Source: a bacterium
GTDB lineage: Bacteria > Patescibacteriota > Saccharimonadia > Saccharimonadales > UBA4665
Reading direction: 5' to 3'
Assembly (NCBI GenBank): GCA_021846795.1
Contig: JAJZWG010000020.1
Span: 1 to 10,911 of the forward strand
Length of the DNA stretch: 10,911 bases
This document shows positions 1-7,551 of the stretch, in pieces (position 1 is the first letter of the stretch; every line of letters begins with the position of its first letter). The notes below the pieces were generated by a model. The model did no database searches, was not told where the DNA came from, and saw only the letters and a list, made by a program, of their open reading frames with translations. Position numbers and translations under genes: made by a program.

Positions 1-1749
1 ATTTAAATAAATCTTATCTAATAAACCGCCCAATATGTTTAAACGATAAAAATTTAATTCAGGACTTAAAGCATTATTGATTTTGTAAGCAAATTTATTA
101 TTTAAGTTCAAATTATCTAATAATTTTGTAGAAATAAAACTATAGGTTAATAATTCATTAGCACCGCTTGAAGATAAAATATGACGAATTTTTTGACGGA
201 TGACTAAATTTGAATTTATCTTAACGGGTTTAATTGTTCTATTTAAAATATTTTTTGGTAATTTATCATAGCCATAAATTCGACATATTTCTTCAATTAT
301 ATCTTCTTGAGTTAATAAATCAGTTCGCCAAAATGGAACTTCAACTACTAATTCATCTTTCAAAAAACTAGTCTTTATTTCAACTGAATTTAAAATTTTT
401 AATAATTTATCAATCTCAACTTCAAAACCAAGTATAGTTTCAATTTGCTTATAATCAATTTTAATTAAAGTTTTATTATTTTTTTTAATTGGACCTGGTT
501 GTACTTCATCAATTAATTTAGCATTGGGCATTATTTGATTCAAAAACATTACAAAAGTTTGCCGCACGGCTGAAATTTGATTAGGACTTTGTTGTTTAGT
601 AAAACGAGTTACTGCTTCAGAACTAATACCATGTCTTTTAGCCGTCAAACGAATATTACCATAATCAAAATTAGCAATTTCAATCACAGAACATCTAGTT
701 GTATTAATGATTTGACTCTCTAATCCCCCCATTACACCAGCTAAACCTAAAGCTTTTATTGTATTGGCAATTACTATGTCTTGATTAAATAATTTTATTT
801 GTTTACCATTAATTAAATTAAGTACTTCCTGGTCATAAGCTTGCCTGATAACAAAATCTGCTCGACCGTTAAGTTCTATTAAAGAAAAATCATACGCATG
901 AATGGGTTGAGCAGTTAAATACATAACCCAATTCGTCAAATCAACTAAATTATTAACTGGTCTAATCCCAAGTTTTATTAAATTAAATTTTAACCAACTA
1001 GGACTAGGTTTAATTGTTAAATTATCGATTATCATAAAATCAAAATTTAAAACTTTGTCTGGAATTTGATTATTAACACTAATTTTATTGTGACTAACTA
1101 ATTCAACATCATTAATTTTATAATAAGCAGGCGATACAAATTTATGACCTAAAATTGCTGAAATTTCTCTCGCTACTCCAATCAATCCAAAACAATCCGG
1201 TCGCCTTGTAAACATTTTATTTTCAATTTCAATAATTTGATCGTCTAATTCATAAACGTCAGTTAAATAACAACCATACGTTTGATTATCTTCGAATTCA
1301 TAAATACCATCGTGTTCATCACTAAAATCTAGTTCTTTGGGACTAGCCAACATGCCATAACTAGTATGATTCATGATTGGTCGAGCCGATAATTTAAAAT
1401 TTTCTTTTAAATACGTACTCGGTACAATTGCACCGGGTTGCAACCAAACTGTAATTAAATCTTTCTTAACATTTGGTGCACCGCAAACAACCTGGATCAA
1501 ACCAGCAGCATTCCGTTTAATATCCTTTATTAAACCTTTATCATCAATTTGACATAAATTTAAATGGTCAGAACCGCTAATTTTTTGAAAATTTTTAATT
1601 TGAACTATCACAGCTTTATCGTATTTTATTCGGTAATCAACTACCTTTTCAACTTCACCTAATTGTCGGTTAATTACATCAACTAATTTATCAATAGAAG
1701 GCAGAGGAAAATCAACTAGTTTTTGAATTAATTTAACAGATAATTTCAT
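1..1749 (-). CDS. pheT: Phenylalanine--tRNA ligase beta subunit (3' end cut by window edge)
   Basis: Beta subunit of the cytoplasmic (alpha-beta)2 phenylalanyl-tRNA synthetase, which charges tRNA-Phe; beta supplies the B3/B4 editing domain and tRNA contacts. I translated 583 residues from the ATG at 1749 with no stop before position 1. In order I see a short N-terminal segment (MKLSVKLIQKLVDF), an EMAP-II-like tRNA-binding domain at about 42-155 with VVCGAPNV (87-94) and YGMLASPKEL (131-140), the start of B3/B4 with TRRPDCFGLIGVAREI (181-196), a B5 region at about 425-500 with FWRTDLLTQEDIIEEI and RIYGYDKLP, then the catalytic-like core beginning around SPELNFYR. Family members are about 790-810 residues, so roughly 200 residues including the anticodon-binding FDX-ACB domain lie outside. 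The start overlaps the pheS stop as ATGA, indicating translational coupling. Identification is secure; the gene looks intact as far as it is visible. Confidence 0.97.
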   Translation of the reverse strand, partial: MKLSVKLIQKLVDFPLPSIDKLVDVINRQLGEVEKVVDYRIKYDKAVIVQIKNFQKISGSDHLNLCQIDDKGLIKDIKRNAAGLIQVVCGAPNVKKDLITVWLQPGAIVPSTYLKENFKLSARPIMNHTSYGMLASPKELDFSDEHDGIYEFEDNQTYGCYLTDVYELDDQIIEIENKMFTRRPDCFGLIGVAREISAILGHKFVSPAYYKINDVELVSHNKISVNNQIPDKVLNFDFMIIDNLTIKPSPSWLKFNLIKLGIRPVNNLVDLTNWVMYLTAQPIHAYDFSLIELNGRADFVIRQAYDQEVLNLINGKQIKLFNQDIVIANTIKALGLAGVMGGLESQIINTTRCSVIEIANFDYGNIRLTAKRHGISSEAVTRFTKQQSPNQISAVRQTFVMFLNQIMPNAKLIDEVQPGPIKKNNKTLIKIDYKQIETILGFEVEIDKLLKILNSVEIKTSFLKDELVVEVPFWRTDLLTQEDIIEEICRIYGYDKLPKNILNRTIKPVKINSNLVIRQKIRHILSSSGANELLTYSFISTKLLDNLNLNNKFAYKINNALSPELNFYRLNILGGLLDKIYLN

Positions 1750-2804
1750 TTAAATTGTCTCAAAAAATTTAATTTACCTGATTCAAAATAACGAACATCT
1801 TCAATACCATATTTCATCATCACTAATCGATCAATACCACCACCCCAAGCGAAACCATTAAATCGCTTCGAATCAATCCCAGCCATATTTAAAACATTCG
1901 GATGAATCATACCACAACCAATAATTTCAATCCAACCAGACATTGAACATACATTACAGCCTCCCCCATCACAATAAGGACAACTCATTACAAATTCAAA
2001 ACTTGGTTCAGTAAAAGGAAAATAAGATGGTTGAGTATGAAAATTTAATTCTTTTTTAAAATATTGATTTAAAAAAATTTCTAAGGTTGAAATTAAATTA
2101 CCTAAACTAATATTTCGACCAACATAAATACCCTCTAACTGATAAAAAGTATGCTCATGGCGAGCATCAATATTTTCATTTCGAAAAACCCGTCCAGGAA
2201 TTATTTTAGCAATTGACTCAGTTAATAATAAATCTTTATTCTTTTTTAAAATTCGGTGCTGCATGCTAGAAGTATGAGCCGGAGCTAATAAATGATGCCC
2301 TTGATTATCAAGATCTTCTAATAAAAAATTATCATAATCATCACGAGCTGGATGATTTTTGGGAAAATTTAATGAATCAAACATATGGAAATCGTCATCA
2401 AGTTCTAAATTTTCTTCAACTTCAAAACCCATTAAATTAAAAATTGATATAATTTCTTCAAGTTCTTGATTAATTGGATGAATTGAACCTTGATCAAATC
2501 TCAATAAATGAGGTCTTTCAGAAACGACTAAATTACTATCAAAAGGTGCACTAATATCAATCTGGTCCAATTTTGCCACAACTCTTCGATTAACTTGATC
2601 AATTAAATTTTGAAAGAAATCCCTTAATCTATTAACTTCCGCGCCAAATTGAGCTCTATTTGAATCAGGTTGATCTTTAATTGACTTTAATAAATCTGTT
2701 AAAGTTTTTGAACGTAATATTTTTGACTTATCATCTAAAAGATCAAATTCTTGTTTTAATTCTAAATACGCAGACTCTATTAATTGATTATTAAATTTTT
2801 CCAT
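1746..2804 (-). CDS. pheS: Phenylalanine--tRNA ligase alpha subunit
   Basis: Catalytic alpha subunit of phenylalanyl-tRNA synthetase; activates Phe with ATP and transfers it to tRNA-Phe together with PheT. It is 352 residues, full length for the family (E. coli about 327). An N-terminal coiled-coil arm (about 1-85) precedes the class II core: FPKNHPARD (147-155), motif 2 GRVFRNEN through HTFYQLEG (204-225), PSYFPFTEPSFE (259-270) and motif 3 GFAWGGGIDRLVMM (317-330). Ala319, in the GFA segment that lines the Phe pocket in E. coli (Ala294 there), is kept. Four cysteines at 275, 278, 283 and 286 form a C-x2-C-x4-C-x2-C knuckle ahead of GWIEIIGCGMIHPNVL; similar knuckles occur in some other bacterial PheS. 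The ATG at 2804 has only a weak GAGA-like ribosome site close upstream. First gene of a pheS-pheT operon. Confidence 0.97.
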   Translation of the reverse strand: MEKFNNQLIESAYLELKQEFDLLDDKSKILRSKTLTDLLKSIKDQPDSNRAQFGAEVNRLRDFFQNLIDQVNRRVVAKLDQIDISAPFDSNLVVSERPHLLRFDQGSIHPINQELEEIISIFNLMGFEVEENLELDDDFHMFDSLNFPKNHPARDDYDNFLLEDLDNQGHHLLAPAHTSSMQHRILKKNKDLLLTESIAKIIPGRVFRNENIDARHEHTFYQLEGIYVGRNISLGNLISTLEIFLNQYFKKELNFHTQPSYFPFTEPSFEFVMSCPYCDGGGCNVCSMSGWIEIIGCGMIHPNVLNMAGIDSKRFNGFAWGGGIDRLVMMKYGIEDVRYFESGKLNFLRQFK

Positions 2805-2817
2805 ATATCTCTTCGTT

Positions 2818-2845
2818 ATTTTAACAATTATTTAAAAAGTTTAAA
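2818..2845 (-). promoter_or_regulatory. Probable pheST promoter
   Basis: On the minus strand a TTTAAA (2845-2840) lies 16 bases from TAAAAT (2823-2818), a plausible sigma70-type pair. Transcription would begin near 2811, giving a leader of only about 7 bases before the pheS ATG. The space is too short for a T-box or a leader-peptide attenuator. The call rests on sequence matching alone in a very AT-rich stretch. Confidence 0.4.
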
Positions 2846-2858
2846 AGTTTTATATAAT
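2831..2858 (+). promoter_or_regulatory. Probable yajQ promoter, predicted leaderless start
   Basis: A perfect TATAAT (2853-2858) with TTTAAA (2831-2836) 16 bases upstream. The usual 6-8 base distance from the -10 box to the start site puts transcription initiation at about 2865-2866, on or beside the ATG at 2866. No Shine-Dalgarno sequence precedes the ATG, consistent with a leaderless mRNA. The element interleaves with the divergent pheST promoter. Confidence 0.5.
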
Positions 2859-2865
2859 TAATAAA

Positions 2866-3360
2866 ATGACTCAATATTCTTTTGACATTCAATCACAATA
2901 TAATTTAGCTGAAATCAATAATCTATACATGGATGTTAATCGACAAATAAACAATCGTTATGATTTAAAAAATAGTTCCGCTAATTTAGAGTGGTTAGAC
3001 AATAAAGTTGGATTTAAATTAACAGGTGATAATGATTTTCAAATCAATTCAATAGAAGACTTAATTAGAAAAAAATTAGCTCTTAGAAATTTAAACCAAA
3101 ATATTATAGATTTTAGTCAACCGGTTGAAGTTTTTAATTTTAAAATAACTAAAAAATTAACACTAAAACAAACATTCAACAAAGAAGAAATTAATCTATT
3201 ATCTAAATTTATTAAAAATAATTTTAAGAAAGTTAAAGTAATTAATCAAACAGATAGTTTAAAAATTATTAGTAACTCAAAAAATGAACTACAAGATATT
3301 ATTACACTATCCAAGCAAAAATTTAATTACTTACCTTTACGGTTTACTAATTTTAAATAA
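2866..3360 (+). CDS. yajQ: YajQ-family (UPF0234) nucleotide-binding protein
   Basis: 164 residues, the usual length for YajQ/UPF0234 (about 160-165). Family landmarks are in place: SFDIQSQYNLAEINN near the N-terminus (YSFDI start), NNRYDLKNSSANLEW (30-44; the RYDFKGS signature with LKN in place of FKG), a central LTLKQTF strand, and the C-terminal LPLRFTNFK ending like the family's LPLQFTNYR. The fold is two RNP-like halves. Members have been reported to bind cyclic di-GMP and act as transcription co-regulators in Xanthomonas, and others bind RNA or nucleotides; which applies here cannot be read from the sequence. It stands alone on the plus strand, divergent from pheS and convergent with the DUF5684-like gene, with only 10 bases between the two stops, so there is no room for a conventional terminator. 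The start is fixed by the family N-terminus and the promoter position. Confidence 0.92.
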   Translation: MTQYSFDIQSQYNLAEINNLYMDVNRQINNRYDLKNSSANLEWLDNKVGFKLTGDNDFQINSIEDLIRKKLALRNLNQNIIDFSQPVEVFNFKITKKLTLKQTFNKEEINLLSKFIKNNFKKVKVINQTDSLKIISNSKNELQDIITLSKQKFNYLPLRFTNFK

Positions 3361-3370
3361 AATTATATTT

Positions 3371-3820
3371 TTATTTATTATGATTAGGTTTAATATTATC
3401 TAAAAAAAATATTCCTATAAAAGGAAGGTATTGACACAACAAAATAATAGTTAATTTAGTATTTAATCGTTTAGCAAAATTATTTAATAAATTAATAAAC
3501 AATACTATGTAACCAATAAACAATAAAACATCCAAAAAATACGGTAAACTAAAAAAAACTATGGCTAAATTAATCATTATTATCATATAAGATAAATTTA
3601 TTCTATTAGTTACTTTACCCATAGTATATATATTATAAAAAGGGACAAAAGCTATCCAACCAGGCTTATCAGCTTTTTTAAATAAATTAAACCAAACTAT
3701 TAAATAAGTTATAAAATAAACTACAAGAATTAAAGTAATAAAAATATGATGATTTAAAAAATTAGCTATTTGTTGATTCTCAAAACTGCTATATGAAATA
3801 TTTTTATAATAAATCGACAT
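3371..3820 (-). CDS. DUF5684-like small polytopic membrane protein
   Basis: 149 residues, very hydrophobic, with about four predicted membrane segments (about 26-46, 73-92, 94-117, 122-140). Between segments 1 and 2 lies FKKADKPGWIAFVPFYNIY (47-65), matching the pattern of small membrane proteins grouped as DUF5684 (FxKAGxPGWxxxIPxYNxY), which I recall as common in Patescibacteria and sometimes fused or adjacent to signal peptidase. The function is unknown and I do not assign one. The ATG at 3820 lies inside the rmuC 3' end (17-base overlap, different frame), and no other Met occurs before the first membrane segment, so this start is likely. An AAAG just upstream is the only ribosome-site candidate, so translation may depend on ribosomes finishing rmuC. 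It is the last gene of the typA unit. Confidence 0.75.
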   Translation of the reverse strand: MSIYYKNISYSSFENQQIANFLNHHIFITLILVVYFITYLIVWFNLFKKADKPGWIAFVPFYNIYTMGKVTNRINLSYMIIMINLAIVFFSLPYFLDVLLFIGYIVLFINLLNNFAKRLNTKLTIILLCQYLPFIGIFFLDNIKPNHNK

Positions 3821-5000
3821 CTTTAATAACTTTTTTTGAATTTAATTTAGGAATTGATTGAATTTGAGCTAATTTTTTCTCAATAGTATGCGATTTCGAT
3901 GAAGCTGTTCCTAGAGTTTTAGAAGCTTGATTTAATTTTTCTTGAGTCTTTTGTAATAAGTCTGAAAAATTACCAAATTCATCTTTAATATTAGTTAATA
4001 AATCCCAAACTTGAGAGGTTTGTTCGGCAATTGCTAAAGTCCTAAAACCAAGTTGAAAACTATTAAGAATAGCAGCAATAGTTGTCGGACCGGCTAAAAT
4101 AACACGATATTTTTGTTGAATTTCATCAAAGACATCTAAAGAATTTAAAGTTTCGGCATATAAACCTTCAATTGGTAAATACATAATAGCAAAATCAGTT
4201 GTAATTGGTGGTTTAATATACTTTTCTTTAATCGATTTGGCTTCCTTTTTTAATTGATTATTCAAGGATTTACGTGATTCATCAATGGCTTTAACGTCGG
4301 CTGTATTTTGTAATTCAATCAATCGTCGATAATCTTCAATTGGGAACTTTGCGTCAATTGGTAAATAAAGATAGCCTTCAGTTGAACTTTTATCAGGAAT
4401 TTTAATACAAAAATCCACTAAATTATTACTTGTAGGATCAATTTTAACCTGTTTAACATAATGATCTTTAATGAAAATTTGTGATAATAAATTATCTAAT
4501 TGTACTTCACCCCAAGTTCCTCTTGTTTTAACATTAGTTAAGATTTTTTTAAAATCACCTACATTACTAGCTAAATCATGCATTTCTCCTAATCCCCTTT
4601 GAACTAATTCTAAACGTTCAGAAACTACTTTAAAGCTTTCAGTCAATCTTTTTTCAAGAGTAGATTGTAATTTTTCATCAACAGTCTGACGCATTTTATC
4701 TAATTTTTCAGAATTATCTCGATTAATTATATCCAATTTATTCTCAACTACTTGTCGAATTTCATTTAATTTTAAATCATTTTTCTCTCTTAAATTATCA
4801 ATTTTTCTTTCGATTAATAAATTATTATTATTAATATTCGACATACTTTCTTCTTTTAAATTCTTAATCGAATTAGCTAATTCTCGTCGAGTTATTGAAA
4901 ATTCTTGGCTTAAAGAAGGATTAGTGTTTTTTTGATTTAAAATTAAATAAATTAAGGCAATTAAATTAACTGTAGACAATACTATCAACAATAACGTCAT
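3804..5000 (-). CDS. rmuC: RmuC-family DNA recombination/maintenance protein
   Basis: 398 residues. In order: one N-terminal membrane segment (2-21), a long coiled coil (about 35-135), and a PD-(D/E)XK-type nuclease-like domain (about 150-320). The coiled coil contains two similar 22-residue units (74-95 and 96-117; LNEIRQVVENKL against LDKMRQTVDEKL), normal for the family. Candidate catalytic residues are Glu165 in TRGTWGEVQL, Asp196 in LVDFCI and Asp216-Ala-Lys218 in LPIDAKFP; MYLPIEGLYAE (273-283) and the GPTT segment (304-307) are further landmarks. RmuC was found in E. coli as limiting inversion at short inverted repeats; biochemical activity is poorly defined, and I infer a membrane-anchored nuclease-like role. 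Eight bases separate it from the upstream transpeptidase gene, and its 3' end overlaps the membrane-protein gene. No clear Shine-Dalgarno precedes the ATG. Confidence 0.95.
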   Translation of the reverse strand: MTLLLIVLSTVNLIALIYLILNQKNTNPSLSQEFSITRRELANSIKNLKEESMSNINNNNLLIERKIDNLREKNDLKLNEIRQVVENKLDIINRDNSEKLDKMRQTVDEKLQSTLEKRLTESFKVVSERLELVQRGLGEMHDLASNVGDFKKILTNVKTRGTWGEVQLDNLLSQIFIKDHYVKQVKIDPTSNNLVDFCIKIPDKSSTEGYLYLPIDAKFPIEDYRRLIELQNTADVKAIDESRKSLNNQLKKEAKSIKEKYIKPPITTDFAIMYLPIEGLYAETLNSLDVFDEIQQKYRVILAGPTTIAAILNSFQLGFRTLAIAEQTSQVWDLLTNIKDEFGNFSDLLQKTQEKLNQASKTLGTASSKSHTIEKKLAQIQSIPKLNSKKVIKDVDLL

Positions 5001-5008
5001 TTTTTAAT

Positions 5009-5605
5009 TTAATTCTCTTTAATTAATAAAGTTGTACCAACGGGAGCCCAGTTATAAACCCAGGCAACAGAAGATAAAGGTAGTTCAATGCAACCATGTG
5101 AAGCTTTTAGTGAATCCGGTTTAATTAAACCAAAATCATGGTCTGGTACCCAACTAGCATCGTGAATGCCAAAAATGCCATATTGATTTGATAAGAATGC
5201 CATCCAATATCTAACATGCACATTCCAACTACCCATTTCATCTGAACCAGTTAAATTAATATTTGTTTGTTTATTGTAAATTTTATAAGTTCCAATTGGA
5301 GTTGTATCGGCTACAAAATGTTCATCACCGGTTACAACCGGACTATTGAAAATTAATTGATTATAATGACAAGCCCAAAGATGTTGTTCAGAAATTATAA
5401 CAATTAATTCTTTTGCTAATTTATTGTTATAACAAATACCATTAACAATTGAAGTTGAATTATTGGTTACTTTTGTTGTTTTAGTGGGCTGCAAAGATAA
5501 TTGAGTCTCTGCACTTAAAGTAGTAAGCTTAAAAGCTCCTATTAAAATTATAAAAAATAATATTATAAATATAAAAAATATAAATCGATTTTTAATAATT
5601 TTCAT
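5009..5605 (-). CDS. Membrane-anchored L,D-transpeptidase (YkuD domain)
   Basis: 198 residues with a Lys/Arg N-terminus, one long hydrophobic segment (about 8-28) and no obvious signal peptidase site, so probably an anchored extracytoplasmic enzyme. The YkuD catalytic domain spans about 64-196: ITSEQ-like IISEQHLWA near the start, TPIGTYKI (102-109), GIHDA with His148, and SHGCIELP (169-176) with catalytic Cys172 beside His170 and Gly171. Such enzymes use a Cys nucleophile to make 3-3 peptidoglycan cross-links or to attach proteins to meso-diaminopimelate stems; which acceptor is used here is not visible. There is no LysM or PG-binding domain, so it is a minimal form. GAGGA (5617-5613) sits 7 bases before the ATG, one of the best ribosome sites in the window. 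A TATAAT (5628-5623) in the gap after typA could be an internal promoter. Confidence 0.93.
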   Translation of the reverse strand: MKIIKNRFIFFIFIILFFIILIGAFKLTTLSAETQLSLQPTKTTKVTNNSTSIVNGICYNNKLAKELIVIISEQHLWACHYNQLIFNSPVVTGDEHFVADTTPIGTYKIYNKQTNINLTGSDEMGSWNVHVRYWMAFLSNQYGIFGIHDASWVPDHDFGLIKPDSLKASHGCIELPLSSVAWVYNWAPVGTTLLIKEN

Positions 5606-5630
5606 AATTTAATCCTCATTAAATTATATC

Positions 5631-7463
5631 TTAATTTGTATAAATTTTCATTCTTTTACGAATTGTTGGATTTAATTCTTTTTTTCTTAATCGGATTGAT
5701 GTCGGTGTAACTTCTAATAACTCATCATTTTCAATAAAATCTAGGCTTTGTTCTAGAGACATTTTTGTTGGAGGAGTTAAAACTGGTGCTGTGTCGGAAC
5801 CAGATGAACGCATATTGGTAAGATGTTTAGCTTTACATACATTAATCTCCATATCATCAGATCGATTATTTAAACCAATAATTTGACCAGCATAAACATC
5901 CTCATTGGGACCAACAAAAAGCATACCTCTTAATTCTGCCGTGGCCAAAGAATAAGCTGTAGTTTTTCCATTTTCAAAAGCAATTAAAACACCATTACGA
6001 AGTTGTGGTAATTTAGTTCCGCATGGCTCGTATTTAATAACCAAAGAATTCATAACAATAGTACCTTTTGATACTGTCATCAAAACATTTCTAAGACCTA
6101 ATAAATTTCTAGTTGGTAAATTATAAATTAACTTATTGACATTATCAGATAAATTAAATTGATCAATTAATTGAGCCCGTCTCTTACCTAATTCCATCTG
6201 GACAGAACCGCTATATTCATTTGAAACTTCAACAATCAATTCTTCAATCGGTTCTAATTCAATATTATTTTCAATTTTAGTAACTACTTGGGGTCGACCA
6301 ACTTCAAATTCATAACCTTCACGCCTTAAACTTTCTATCAATACACCTAAATGTAATTCACCTCGACCAGATACCCTAAAACCAATTCCATCTTCCTGTA
6401 TTTTAAGAGCAACATTAGTTTCAAGTTCTTTTTTTAAACGATCACCAATTTGTCGAGAAGTATTAAATTTACTATCTTGACCCTTAAAAGGTGATGTATT
6501 GGGACCTAAGTAAATTTGCAAGGTTGGTAATTCAACTTCTATATCTGGTAATTTTTCAATCAACAATGGACTACAAATAGTATCACCTATCTTAGCTTCA
6601 TGAATACCTGTTAATTGAACAATGTCACCTGCTTCAGCTTGATTGACTTCAATTTTTGTTAAACCTTGACTTGAAAAAATATTCTCTATTTTATAATTTT
6701 TATCTTTGGCTTGACTAGACAATAAAACAACATTATCACCCAGTTTAATCTTGCCCTTATTAATTCGACCGATAGCATACTTACCTTTAAAATTATCAAA
6801 ATTTAAAGCCGTTACTTGCATTTGAAAAGGATCATTTAAATTAACATGAGGGGCTGGTATATGTTCAATGATTGCTTTAAAAAGAACACTTAAATCGGCA
6901 TTAGAATCATTAAAATTATCTGGTAAATCAACCCAAGCTTGTCCTTGTCTTCCAATTGCATAATAAATTGGATAATGTAACTGATCTTCATGGATGGCTA
7001 ATTCCAAAAATAAATCATCTAAAGCATTTTTGACTTTTTTAATATCACTAGCAGGTTTATCTATTTTGTTAATAACTACAATTACTTTTAAATTATTAAT
7101 TAAGGCCTTAGATAAAACAAATTTAGTTTGTGGCATTGGTCCTTCTTGTGCATCCACAATCAATAAACAGCCATCAGCCATATTTAATGTTCGTTCGACT
7201 TCACCAGAAAAATCTGCATGTCCAGGAGTATCAATAATATTAATTCTGTAATTATTGTAATTAATGGCTGTAATTTTAGCCGTAATAGTGATACCTCTTT
7301 CACGTTCCTGATCTCCACTATCCATAATCAAATCTTGATTCATTTCAGCTTGATTATCGCGAAACGTATGAGATTGTTTTAAAAAACCATCAACTAGTGT
7401 AGTTTTTCCGTGATCGACATGAGCTATAATAGCAACATTCCTTATTTTAGTATTTACTTCCAT
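5631..7463 (-). CDS. typA: Ribosome-binding GTPase TypA/BipA
   Basis: 610 residues, matching the family (E. coli BipA 607). Translational GTPase motifs: G1 AHVDHGKTT (14-22), G2 RGITI (56-60), G3 DTPGHADF (78-85), G4 NKID (132-135), with a G5-like loop around AIGRQG (about 168-173). Domains II, III and V follow, then the BipA-specific C-terminal domain ending in SIRLRKKELNPTIRKRMK; GRGELHLGVLIE and NMRSSGSD are further family landmarks. TypA binds the ribosome near the elongation-factor site and supports 50S assembly and growth under cold or other stress. An AGGA (7471-7468) lies 4 bases before the ATG. It heads the minus-strand unit with the L,D-transpeptidase, rmuC and a membrane-protein gene, and diverges from queA. 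The in-frame MEV start fits the family. Confidence 0.97.
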   Translation of the reverse strand: MEVNTKIRNVAIIAHVDHGKTTLVDGFLKQSHTFRDNQAEMNQDLIMDSGDQERERGITITAKITAINYNNYRINIIDTPGHADFSGEVERTLNMADGCLLIVDAQEGPMPQTKFVLSKALINNLKVIVVINKIDKPASDIKKVKNALDDLFLELAIHEDQLHYPIYYAIGRQGQAWVDLPDNFNDSNADLSVLFKAIIEHIPAPHVNLNDPFQMQVTALNFDNFKGKYAIGRINKGKIKLGDNVVLLSSQAKDKNYKIENIFSSQGLTKIEVNQAEAGDIVQLTGIHEAKIGDTICSPLLIEKLPDIEVELPTLQIYLGPNTSPFKGQDSKFNTSRQIGDRLKKELETNVALKIQEDGIGFRVSGRGELHLGVLIESLRREGYEFEVGRPQVVTKIENNIELEPIEELIVEVSNEYSGSVQMELGKRRAQLIDQFNLSDNVNKLIYNLPTRNLLGLRNVLMTVSKGTIVMNSLVIKYEPCGTKLPQLRNGVLIAFENGKTTAYSLATAELRGMLFVGPNEDVYAGQIIGLNNRSDDMEINVCKAKHLTNMRSSGSDTAPVLTPPTKMSLEQSLDFIENDELLEVTPTSIRLRKKELNPTIRKRMKIYTN

Positions 7464-7551
7464 AAAATCCTATTTTTATTTTATTAAATTTTCAAAAAAG
7501 TTTATAATATATTAACATTATTTTAATAAAATTTCAAATAAAAGGAAAAAA
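7464..7551. promoter_or_regulatory. Divergent typA / queA promoter region
   Basis: This 88-base gap separates two divergent genes. On the plus strand TATAAT (7503-7508) would start transcription near 7515, giving queA a leader of about 37 bases; its -35 region (about 7480-7486) matches poorly. On the minus strand TAAAAT (7483-7478) would place the typA start near 7471, again only about 8 bases before its ATG. No G+C-containing stem resembling a preQ1 riboswitch is visible ahead of queA. Confidence 0.4.
7543..7546 (+). promoter_or_regulatory. Ribosome binding site that fixes the queA TTG start
   Basis: An AGGA ends 5 bases before TTG 7552. The QueA family N-terminus (short leader, then the SDF motif) begins immediately at this codon, and no in-frame ATG gives the conserved start, so the ribosome site and homology together select a TTG initiation codon. 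Confidence 0.7.

Noticed and set aside
1746..1749. UGA recoding as glycine, as in Gracilibacteria or Absconditabacteria
   Set aside because: The TGA at the end of pheS follows a family-typical C-terminus (LRQFK) and overlaps the pheT start, so it acts as a stop.
2805..2865. T-box or leader-peptide attenuator for pheST
   Set aside because: Only 61 bases separate pheS and yajQ, and the likely promoter leaves a leader of under 10 bases.
4650..4779. Duplicated 22-residue unit in RmuC as a recent tandem duplication
   Set aside because: The two units resemble each other as coiled-coil heptads do, and the second matches a segment I recall as conserved across the RmuC family, so it is ancestral.
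6994..7251. Plus-strand open frame of 85 codons inside typA
   Set aside because: Lies wholly inside the G-domain coding region of typA on the opposite strand, and its sequence shows no family features or ribosome site.
7509..7551. preQ1 riboswitch ahead of queA-tgt
   Set aside because: The leader is about the right size, but it is almost pure A and T with no G+C stem or the conserved pseudoknot partner of preQ1-I.
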